A stretch of 64,000 nucleotides of DNA from Seiridium cupressi. Its lineage: Eukaryota; Ascomycota; Sordariomycetes; Amphisphaeriales; Sporocadaceae. Below the pieces are notes generated by a model that saw only the letters and a list, made by a program, of their open reading frames with translations, had not been told where the DNA came from and did no database searches. The translations under genes and the position numbers were made by a program. The stretch is from contig JARVKI010000080.1 of the NCBI GenBank assembly GCA_036674765.1, forward strand, positions 124,001 through 188,000. Reading direction: 5' to 3'. Below are positions 21,849 to 31,250 of this stretch, piece by piece. Within the stretch, counting starts at the first letter, position 1; each line of letters begins with the position of its first letter.

Positions 21849-24647
21849 TTATGATTCCACCATACTACTGTAGCCGCTAGCCGCACCGCCAGCTGTGGCA
21901 ACAGAGCTGCCCGTTAATTTGGGTAGCCCAAACTTGGCTGGGGGAATGCTGTCACTCTCATCACAGTCGCCGTCGTGGTCGGTGTCTTCATCTTCGTCTT
22001 CCTCATCATTGGATGAAAGCTCCCCGTTCGCTGAATACGCTCGGCTCCGGTGTGAGGGCTCTTCCTCGTCATCGTCACTGTCTGAATCCGATGTTGTCGT
22101 TTCGAACGAGCTCGAAGTGTTGCCGAAGAAGAATGATGGTGGGGGTAGGGGTGCAGATGGAAGTCGTCGCACCTTACCGCCAATATATTCAATGTCAATT
22201 CTTGGGTTGCTTTTTCTCGTCGAAAACAGAATTGGCATCGGCGAGCTAGTGGACATGGTTGCCAACCGCCCTACAATAGATTCCGTCGTGTCTTTCGATA
22301 TATCAGTTTCCTCGCTCGCGTCTTTTGCTAAAGTAGGCTGTTGGAAACCCTCTTGGTCCTTTGGTGACCTTGGGCGGCTTGTCGATACAACCATCACAAA
22401 GTGATCATCGGGGGTAATGCCCCCGATGCCACTAGCCTCGAGATTCAGTAACTTAGCCGACTGTTTCGAGTCTGACCAGGGGAAGTCGCCTTGTATTTCG
22501 GCAGACTCATCAGTCTCGTCTGAGACTGCATCTTGATCGGCGAAATCGAGATCCATCATGGATCTCAGAGACATAAAATTGCTCAACGGCTTGAGAGGAA
22601 TCGACGAGTTGGAGCCACTGCGGTTGAGCTCTGGTCCAGGAGATTGCGGGCCTGAATTCGTGTCATGAGAATCGTTGCCGGAATCTCCAGATAAATCGGT
22701 GCAGAAGGGGGCCCCAGTATAATAAATAATGGCACCATCGCGCCGTCTTTTGCGCTGAGAAACGCGTGAGACACCACTCTGATTCCATCGAGAATTTATA
22801 CCCAAATTACTCTCCTCGGGCGGGCCAATAGAGGATAATGTTTCTTCGGCAATAGATGCCTGCTCGCCGGAGGAGGAAGTATGGTGGTGCGCAAACATGG
22901 GCTTGTAGTGAAACTCATCCGACGAACTGGATCTTTGGGGTTCGAACTTGGAAGGTTCTGAGATAATAACTTCCTCCCCAGAGGGCTGGGCTTTTTGCCT
23001 CTTGCGCTGATCAAGCTCATTGGATCCATCAGTATCAGGACTCGAACCCCCATGTCGCGAATTAGTGCCACTACTGTCGCTGCTGAAGCGAGTTCCTTCG
23101 CCACCTCCTCTCCAACGAATCTTGCGGCCGTCTGAAGAAAGCTGGAATTGTCTACTCTTTTCCGACACCGCAGAACGAATGAATGCGGGGGTCACATTAA
23201 ACATGTGTAGTTGTGCCATGTTGCAAAGCAGATTGAGGTATACCCAACCCTCAGCATCGCTCGAGACATCTTTTGGAGAGAATCTCCGCGACTCAGGTGC
23301 AACCAGGCCCAAGTGACGTATATAATCCATGTTCTCAGAGGGAACTGAAGGGCGATCCGGATCCAAATCATGAGGTCGAGTCGGTCGTTGGTCGCCAGTC
23401 CCTAGACTTTGGGCGGTGAGGTCGTCCTCTTTTTGGGTGCGCCCACTGCCAGAGCCGCTGACATCGCCCATATCTCTGGAATGCGTACGGTCGTCATTGG
23501 AGTCGGGTGACACATCGTCGCGAGAATGGCTTGCTCGTTTTGATCGGGGTAGGATGTGAGCCTCTCGACTGGCCTCTGCGGGAGGTGGTGGCTGAAGCTT
23601 AGTGTCCGAAGTGCCCGACATCTCCACATCCTCACTGGCGGGAGGCGGGACTAGGGACAGTGAGTTGTGCCTAGTATGACCCAGTCCCTTCCCGGTGAAT
23701 ATCTGCTCCAAGCGTCGCACAACCAGTTTCTTTTTCTCCTTCTGCGTCAAGGCACCGAATCTTGGCAATAGCCCTTCCGGGATATCTTGCAGGTACCGTT
23801 CGACAGTGTTGTCAGATTTCTGTCTAGACAGTCTACTGGGTAACGAAGGACCCGAAGAACCAGCTCCAGTTGACATGGACGCATATGCCGAGTCGGTTTG
23901 GTTGGGCCGACTGTTCGAGTCCGAGGAAGATGATGCATGCTTCGACATTACAGAGTCTAGCCCTTTGCTGCCTCTCGTCTTCTCTCTCTTTCGTTGAGGA
24001 GATGCGCCATTGCTCGAACCGTCCAGACTGGTCGTGAAATCTCGAAGAGCAGCTTCCAGCTCCCTCTTCTTGCGACTAGGCAAGCCATGGACCTTGACTT
24101 CGAACAGCTTTTCACGTCGTAATGAGTCGGGGCCCATCTGCCTGTATCTCTTCAAATCTTCTTTGAGGCGCTTGTTCTCGACCGTAAGATCATCAATGAC
24201 ACTGCGATAATCGTCGGCGCTGCTGCTGTGCGTCATCCCTGGACGAAGTAGTCCTGGGTTATGGTGTTGCACATATCTGTAGGCCGGGCTGTGGGACGGT
24301 ACCATGTGGCCTTCCTCATTCGAAGAGTCCGTCTCTTTCTGGTAAAATGGCGGGTCAATGTCCAACGATGAGTCTAATGTTGTCGGGAGGTTGCGATTCG
24401 ACCCATCAAACCATCGCCTCGGATCGCTCAAGCCTGTATCATTACTTTCGTCCGAAGAATTTCGCCGTGGCGACGGCGCGATTGAGCTCTGCGCGGCCGC
24501 GTTTGCTATGGCGTTGCGCTTGGAAGCTTCCCGCGCCATACGGTGATGGCGAAGCGTGATAGAGTTCTCGGGTGATGTACGTCGTGGGTTGTTGTAAGTT
24601 ACCGCAGGCGGCATCTGGCCGGATGGCTTTTTATTCGTGTCCGCCAT
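21849..24647 (-). CDS. frq: FREQUENCY circadian clock protein
   Basis: Single open exon encoding 932 aa, close to the 989 aa of Neurospora crassa FRQ. FRQ is the negative element of the fungal clock: with FRH and casein kinase 1 it inhibits the White Collar complex that drives its own gene. Recognised landmarks in order: PRRTSPENSITLRHHR near the start; DPRRWFDGSNRN (about 75-86); the dimerising coiled coil SSADDYRSVIDDLTVENKR (about 142-170); KLFEVKVHGLPSRKKRELE; the Ser-rich SAYASMSTG; and KKLVVRRLEQIFTGK (about 306-320), in the first CK1-interaction region. Acidic, Ser-rich PEST-like stretches fill the C-terminal third. I chose the ATG at 24645-24647 (A at -3, G at +4) because it aligns with the Neurospora start; an in-frame ATG 66 nt upstream (24711-24713) has weak context. 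Confidence 0.95.
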   Translation of the reverse strand: MADTNKKPSGQMPPAVTYNNPRRTSPENSITLRHHRMAREASKRNAIANAAAQSSIAPSPRRNSSDESNDTGLSDPRRWFDGSNRNLPTTLDSSLDIDPPFYQKETDSSNEEGHMVPSHSPAYRYVQHHNPGLLRPGMTHSSSADDYRSVIDDLTVENKRLKEDLKRYRQMGPDSLRREKLFEVKVHGLPSRKKRELEAALRDFTTSLDGSSNGASPQRKREKTRGSKGLDSVMSKHASSSSDSNSRPNQTDSAYASMSTGAGSSGPSLPSRLSRQKSDNTVERYLQDIPEGLLPRFGALTQKEKKKLVVRRLEQIFTGKGLGHTRHNSLSLVPPPASEDVEMSGTSDTKLQPPPPAEASREAHILPRSKRASHSRDDVSPDSNDDRTHSRDMGDVSGSGSGRTQKEDDLTAQSLGTGDQRPTRPHDLDPDRPSVPSENMDYIRHLGLVAPESRRFSPKDVSSDAEGWVYLNLLCNMAQLHMFNVTPAFIRSAVSEKSRQFQLSSDGRKIRWRGGGEGTRFSSDSSGTNSRHGGSSPDTDGSNELDQRKRQKAQPSGEEVIISEPSKFEPQRSSSSDEFHYKPMFAHHHTSSSGEQASIAEETLSSIGPPEESNLGINSRWNQSGVSRVSQRKRRRDGAIIYYTGAPFCTDLSGDSGNDSHDTNSGPQSPGPELNRSGSNSSIPLKPLSNFMSLRSMMDLDFADQDAVSDETDESAEIQGDFPWSDSKQSAKLLNLEASGIGGITPDDHFVMVVSTSRPRSPKDQEGFQQPTLAKDASEETDISKDTTESIVGRLATMSTSSPMPILFSTRKSNPRIDIEYIGGKVRRLPSAPLPPPSFFFGNTSSSFETTTSDSDSDDDEEEPSHRSRAYSANGELSSNDEEDEDEDTDHDGDCDESDSIPPAKFGLPKLTGSSVATAGGAASGYSSMVES

Positions 24648-25373
24648 ATTGATATCATTGAGCTCGTCTTCTTGTGTGATCTTCACCTTGGGGATTGAGG
24701 TCGAGTTGTTCATGTAATTGGGAGAATCCTCCACTACTTTTTTTCACCCCGTTAGCATGAAAACGGTAGCCTATTTACAATAAATTTCGACTATCGCACG
24801 TGTGCGACGCAATGTTTGGGGCGATATTTGTAGGCAGTTTGGACGTGTTCTGGAAATGTTCCATGCGCAATCGGCGATGGTGGTGAAATGTAAAGCAGAT
24901 GCAACTGGAATAATTGGAGTCGCTACTGGACGGAAATATTTGTGGGATCGAAAGACTGGCTCGACGATCTGAAATGGACAGGATAATAAGAGTCCCAACC
25001 TTGGAAGGGATCCTGCAAGCTGGCCGGGGCGCAGGTGTGGGTAAAGATGCACTGCGGCGTCATACGTACATTTTTTTGCGGGCGATTGCCAGGTGATGTT
25101 TGGTTGTTGTCTGTTGTGGCAGTCGTATTGGCTGCAGTTCAGCCACAAATCGGTTGGTTTAAGTGCCTTTATTGCTCGAATGATATTACGATGTCTTATC
25201 CTAATCGTTCGTGGTCGGGATGCGTAGTCTGTTGCGGCGTCAAGTGTCGGACTTGGAGGGACTGCGAATAGCTTCAAGTGGAATGTTCTGGCGGAAGGTG
25301 CAGAGCTACACTACAGGATGTGGAGGAGTGTTTATGGGACATGTGTGAAATGCTGATGGACACCGCAATTCGG
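24648..25373 (-). promoter_or_regulatory. frq leader / proximal promoter
   Basis: No gene assigned. The segment directly upstream of frq on the minus strand probably contains a long 5' leader, as in Neurospora frq. It contains an uninterrupted 168-codon frame on the minus strand (24771-25277) starting with ATG that could act as an upstream ORF; its product resembles nothing known. Confidence 0.45.
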
Positions 25374-25535
25374 AATCGAACGATCGCATCGAGATTCCGG
25401 AATTTGTGATGCCTCTTTTCGATGTGAATGAGATCCATGCTTTCCCGTCCCTTTTCTTGCTCCCGTTTTTACTACAGATTGTCAACTGGTGCTCGATCCC
25501 TCCCCGATGGCAATGGTCGTGAGGATCGGGGCGAA
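25374..25535 (-). promoter_or_regulatory. Candidate clock/light-response element cluster upstream of frq
   Basis: Read on the frq strand, 25374-25395 contains CTCGATGCGATCGTTCGATT, three GAT-containing units in tandem. A second group at 25494-25535 reads CCCCGATCC ... CCATCGGGGAGGGATCGAG. White Collar GATA-type zinc fingers bind paired GATN motifs in the clock box and light-response elements of Neurospora frq. The cluster lies 0.7-0.9 kb upstream of the frq start. Assignment is by motif resemblance and position only. Confidence 0.4.
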
Positions 25536-28500
25536 ACGCTGAAGATCAGGGTCCTACCTCTCAGACTTTGCCAAGCTCTTGAGGTGGTGCACCCTCGGGT
25601 GTAATCGTATTCACAGTTTGAGCCAACCACGGGGTTTTGACACCGTCAGCGGTCCCAATTTTAAGAGCGGGCATGAAGCTGAGAGGCGTGAATATAGCGC
25701 ACACTGGGTGGTGGAGTGGGCTTAAGTAACGTCTACCGAAAACCTGAGGATCAGTCGGCCTAATTGCCCCGATCAGCAGTAGTGGTACAAGCTGATGAAC
25801 CAGTGACGAAACCCACCCAAAACCCTCCAGAGTGTGGTCGCAGTGGGCATCGTCGATCCTGGCTTGCTAATCGCTCATTGGTGTGGAGTCAAGTCCGATT
25901 TCATCATGGTGGACTGCTCCTACAGCTGGCTGTTTTCAAATGGGAAATCAGGGTCCTCTCAGGAACGCCTTGTGCCGGTCGGCCGTACTCGGGCAGTCAT
26001 CATTCGATGTATAGAGTGGAGTGTGAGGAAGGAGAACTGAGCGACTTAGGACCCGTTGAAAGATAGCAGCTTTGGAGTTGGCCGACGCTCGAGCGCTCAC
26101 GACACTCGATGCAATACAGCCGAGTCCCGTCCAGACCGGATCAGACGGTGGCATTTCTCCGTCAATTAAGTTCCCCAGGCCGCAGTTTTGTTTGCTACGG
26201 GCCGTCAATTAGCAGGCAGTCGCCTCAACTTCGGATGGGGAAAAGCACGAGTCTGTGGGGGTCTAGACTCCAACCATGGCCAACCATTTGCGGAGGACAG
26301 GCCGGGACGTCCAAGGGTCACCAACGCTAGGTTGGAGGTCGCTCGATTCTCTTTCGAAAACAAGATGGCCACAGCCATAAGCCTCACAAACGAATGTACA
26401 TCTGCGCGGCTCAATGAATTATCGTTACCTTTGGCCCCGTGACATCTCTATCGCATCCAAGCATCATAATGCATGTAAGGAACAACGACTTTTGTGCTTC
26501 CAGTCTGTCGTGCACCCATCAATATGAAGACAGAATCGTTACACCTACAAAATCCATACATACGCTTTCCAGCCGATCGGAACCTTAACCAGCAAGTGGC
26601 TAGCCGACTACATGAATCCTGTGCATGTATGCAGACAATCTCGAAGCCTCTAGCCACATTCATGTTACACTACGGCGAGATCTAGGCTGTTCTTTTTTGG
26701 AGATGGCCGTGCTAGACTTTCGCCCAATTCGTCGACCTGGACCAAGTAGTCAGCCCCCGTTTTGGAGTATGCACCAGCCTGAACCCGGCATCGTTGATAT
26801 ACCCACGAATCGAAGAAACATTATCCCTGCAGTACGAAGGCCCTGTTCATGTAGTCTTTGGGTTCCATGTTTACCAAGTGCTGCAACAACAAGTAATGAG
26901 CCTCACCCTAGGAATCATGACCCAGCAAGAGATTTTGTTGCAAGCTGCCAAACACTTGGGGTTACCGATTCCCTAGTTCTGACTATGCCTGTCTGTCAGT
27001 TCCTTCTCGAACATGTTTGTCTGTCTTCTTGTCATCACGAGCGAAGTGTCCCCATTGATCCACACATCAAACGGACAATCTAATCTGCGAAGGCTGGCTA
27101 GTCTGCGTATCCGAAGATCGATCCGTCGTCCACGTGGGCCGCCGGCGTGGGCGAGGATGGGAATTTCGATTTGCCACCTCGAGTTTGCTCAGGCACTGCC
27201 ATGGAATTTTGATCTTTCCCATGACTATAAAAGGCAGACGTGCCCCCAGGAAAACCCGTCTCCCGATCGTGGGAGACCACCGAGGCTCCGACGTTCGAGA
27301 CAAGGCTACACCCCTGAAGTCGCCATCATAATAACCCTTACCCACGAAAGACCGCCACGCTGGTTGGCGCGGCGCCCACACCGCACTCAGCACTTTTTTA
27401 AGAGCATGTGGAATAGCAAATTCGATAGGGAAGGACGCCAAGACATGGATCACGAACCCGATTTCAAGGACCCGCTCCACCTTTCCCATGGCACCGCATA
27501 TCAGGGGTTCCGAGTGGCAAACGACAACTTCTAGGCCTCGCAAACAACTCCGCTACGGCTGCGAGGATCGTCCTTTTTGGTTCTCATGATTAATTCCAAT
27601 GGAATACCGTATTTGGAATCACCGGGGTTCCGGCACACATGCTCACGATACGCGCGACTTGCGAATACGGCTACTAATCGAAGTTTACCGATTCGCGCAA
27701 GGCCTTTGCTTTCGCCATCAACTTCTTACAACAGGAAATCGATACAACCCAATCTCTCCTCTAGAAGGAGCTCTACATTCCAGCCCTTTGAGACATGGGG
27801 TTGCGGTATAATTGCCTTCTAAGAAATCAACCGATTGAGTTTTTGAACGGTTAGATTGCGCATTGATTACATCCTCTTCATGCTAAGTTGAGGTATTCCT
27901 CCAAGCAAGTCGTAAATGAACACCGTGCTCTAAATTCCCCGCACTATAGCATCATGTTCAAACCATTACGGAATCTTAAGGAAGCATTTGTTTGCTGGCT
28001 TCGGCTCCGGTGCAGTTAATCTCGAACCGAACCGGAGTCTGAAGCTTGACGCGACCTAGCCGTCTATGGTAAAGACTATTTATTTATGAATGACAGTGCA
28101 ACAAGGCATTGGCCTTGACCACGGTGTATATTCGAGACTGATGAGCACCAACTTCGACACGACTACAGTTGTCTCGTGAGCGGCAGGAAATAGCATGCTT
28201 TAATCGTCGTATTTGGTGTACGCAGGTATTGACATACAATATCTTGCCTGGTTTCTGGACATCTTTGAGATTGCATGACCACTCTTAAAGGTACAAACAA
28301 CCGTCGTATATGTTGATCATTACTCTTAAAGATATAATACACTTGTAACATTATGAAACTTGACACACCCATACTGGCGATCGACGATTATTTTGTGCAC
28401 ACTTTTTAATTCTTTGGAATTCCAAGTGGGTTTTCTGCCCGGGGTGCTTGTCTTCCTTCGGGAACAATGCGCCTACATTCCGTCATCGCAACATCAGACA

Positions 28501-29184
28501 CCAACATAATCCATAACTTGTATTACTCAGAAACGTGTCCCGATAATATCATTATACGAGTCTATATCTAGTAACAACGAATGTGATTTTTTTCCTTCTT
28601 CTTAGCAGCGGGATCTAAATACTTAACATCCTTTCCATTTAAAAGACTTAAGCTATATATTATTTAATTAAAACTTAATATAAACAAATATATTCTTCTT
28701 GCACCTATTATAATACATGAAATATTCGATTAAATACGGGGTTTTAATAACTCTTTTATGTTTTATATCTTAATTCCTCTTAATATACCACTAGAAACCT
28801 CTATACATCTGATAGTGTTTAGCCATATTTACTCGGCTTTCAACGACGATTTTGTTGTTTCTTTTCCTAACTCCACTACACACCTTACACAACCTGGCCC
28901 AAAGCCTACGGCTGGCAATGTGCACTAAATATGAACTTGATGCCTGACAGTGGAATAAAGTAGGCTGGACACTCTGGGTGATCAATAGACACATGAGAGG
29001 AGGAATGTCAGTCATTGGTATGCTTTAAAACTCCGTTTTGCAAACGATACTAATATACGCCGAAGATAAATATTTACTGGCATGATGTAAGAAGACGAGC
29101 TTATTTAAATGCATAAGAGAAGAAAATACGAGGTGCAATACTCCAAAACGCACGATTTAAAGCAAACGGGTTTAAGATAGCTAT
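25536..29184. other. Long stretch without a convincing gene
   Basis: Many short frames on both strands overlap one another and none resembles a known family. Codon use and gene-like splice patterns are absent. The part from about 28380 to 29180 is very AT-rich (for example TTATTTAATTAAAACTTAAT near 28660), suggesting a RIP-degraded repeat. The left part may be distal frq promoter. Confidence 0.5.
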
Positions 29185-29329
29185 TGTCACGGTTTGAGAG
29201 GGTCACAAAGGCTGCGCTTCAAGGTCCCCCATAAAGTGTGTAAATTACAAAAGCTGGAGAGCTAGAATTAAGCTCCAAGCTCTCATCTAAATACTCTAGG
29301 CTAACAGCTGGCAGCGCCAGTCCGTGACA
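29185..29329. mobile_element. Solo-LTR-like element with 5-bp target duplication, copy 2
   Basis: 145 bp beginning TGTCACGGTTTGAGAGGGTC and ending GCGCCAGTCCGTGACA. The ends are perfect 8-bp inverted repeats (TGTCACGG/CCGTGACA) of TG...CA type. The element is flanked by the direct repeat GCTAT (29180-29184 and 29330-29334). This is the structure left by LTR-LTR recombination of a Ty3-type retrotransposon; a short non-autonomous element with the same ends cannot be excluded. Confidence 0.65.
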
Positions 29330-29480
29330 GCTATTAAACAACAGCTTTCATATTACTGTAAAATATTTTTCCCTGAGTGAACCACCATTGAGCGCTATTA
29401 AAGGCTGCTATGGTTGTTTTCATAGGGAGCTGAATACCAGTTGCTCACGGTGCTGGATGCCTTAGGGCAATGTCCGAGGC

Positions 29481-30297
29481 TCAACGTCGTTGGGCGTATG
29501 TCCAAGCCGTCCATACAGCGCCGGCTGCAAGTACCCATGCCGTTGAAACCTTAATGGCATTGATGAGGAATGCCCGCTGTCTCCCTTCTGCCTCTTTGGC
29601 GTGCTCTTCTTTTTCATTCGCATTGGGAAACTCTTGATGCGGCACGTTAACACCCAAGAACGCGCAAAGCGGCTCCCAGCCAGAGCCCATTTTGTATTCA
29701 ATCCTTCTCTCAGGAGGGACCGCAGCCCTGATTTGCCGGAAGTATGCGTCATAGATCTCTCGGGCACGTTCAATGTCGACTTCCTCTCTAGTAATTGCGC
29801 TGAAAAATCGCAGGATGACTTTCTTCATCGCGTGTACAGGCCCTATACCGAGAAATATATAGCTGATAAACGCCTGTATGCTCGAATTTGGCTCCTTCAT
29901 GGCCTTGTCCCGAAGCTGGGACCGAAAGCTGGGCCACCAGCTATCAAAGTCTCGCTGAACGAATACGACTTTGGCATCTGGGTAGGCCTTGAAAAGTTCT
30001 AGTGCAAACGGAGATGCCAGATCCGTGACAGCCTCATATTTGCTACCCCAAATGGCATCCAGTCCGTCCGCTGGTATGGCGGCCGCGCAATCGCGTCAGG
30101 GACCAACGGCCACGTCGCCTCCGCAGCCTGTTCGATCAGGGACCAAGGAGTATCCATGACATCTTCGAGTAGCCCATGATGCGTTTTGTATCCTAATATT
30201 TTGTATGCCATGGCCATTGACTTAGTAGCCATCCGAAAGAGGCCCGCGTTGATGTTTTGAGGCCGTCACCATCACTTGGAACCATTTGTGCTGCCAT
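29481..30297 (-). pseudogene. Sulfotransferase-family (P-loop) pseudogene
   Basis: Homologous to fungal P-loop proteins of the Sulfotransfer_4 type. The intact reading would run from the ATG at 30295-30297 through a P-loop-like AGLFRMATKSMA, GYKTHHGLLEDVMDTPW, WPLVP, VVFVQRDFDSWWPSF and a C-terminal membrane-like helix (VSTAWVLAAGAVWTAW). Three frames are needed. A one-base loss near 30263 separates the start region from AGLFR, and a second near 30057 separates RPPYQRTDW from DAIWGSKYEAVTDL. The Thr usually found after the P-loop Arg is Met here. Two frameshifts plus a motif change argue for a dead gene rather than unusual splicing; no GT-AG pair repairs either break. Confidence 0.75.
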
Positions 30298-31250
30298 GGT
30301 GCGGCTGGTTAAGGACGTGAGGAATAGGAAAGAAGAACTTTAATACTAGGAAACATTATGAGAAAAATTCCACCTTCACCAAAGGTGCAGCAAAGCTGTC
30401 GGATCATCTGTTATCGCTTTGTTTGCGACTAGTTGACCCCTTGCAATTATACCTGTAGGTCAGCGGCGTAGAGGTTGATCGGCGAGCACTAATATCCATT
30501 CGCAAGTTGACCCACACGTGTCCGTGAACACATGGTGTTGAAACACGGAAGCTCACAAACAATTCTTAGAGTCATATATATACCGGCGTCTAAATAGCGG
30601 TAATACCTCGACGGTCTCTACTGAGTCACATTTCAACTATCTACAACGAGCTTCAAACGCCAATTCCTGGGATGAAATGGGCTCGAAATTCAGCACTAGC
30701 GCCCCTAATGCAATCTACCTCGTGCTAACGATATAGTGCCTGGTGACAACAGCCACATAGCGTAGTCGGGCTTCAAGGCCTGATGGTATTGTATTCGCCG
30801 GCTAACTGCTCATCGCGAAATCCGCTGAATATGTGCGTACAGTCAGTTGCTTATGGGACTTCAGCTACTCGAGGTAGAATAATGGGAATTTGGCAGCCTC
30901 GATGAGTGCAATACCTAGACGTCAACTAAGTAATGGCGGGTGCTACTTACGATTAGATTTTTGAAAGTTTAGACACCACGAGCCTCTAGCTCGGCTCGTG
31001 GTGACAATTGAGACATCCTATGGCTAGTGACCGTTTCCAAAAGCCGTCGATATTAATTCGTACAATTGTTGAGTGTGGTGTATATAAACAAGTGTCTTGA
31101 AAAGTACAATGGCAAGGGGTCCACTGCTACTATCAATGAGCATCAACGCCTGGCCAACCATCCGTGAGTTGTCTTTGTTATCTGATAATACAAATTGGGG
31201 AATTTTGAAGCACATTTGAGGCTTTTCCGTCCTTCACCCATGGCAGAGCA
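30298..31250. other. Intergenic with a strong hairpin
   Basis: No gene seen. It contains the promoter side of the sulfotransferase pseudogene, the 3' flank of FMP25 and one perfect inverted repeat (separate entry). Confidence 0.45.
30974..31003. repeat. Perfect 11-bp inverted repeat, 8-nt loop
   Basis: CACCACGAGCC, an 8-nt spacer, then GGCTCGTGGTG. The stem is GC-rich and would fold stably in RNA or DNA. It lies in gene-free sequence about 250 bp beyond the FMP25 stop codon. Function unknown. Confidence 0.7.

Noticed and set aside
27067..27543. 158-codon minus-strand and overlapping 173-codon plus-strand frames
   Set aside because: The two strands are open over the same interval, neither product shows motifs or natural domain composition, and no splice context supports them.
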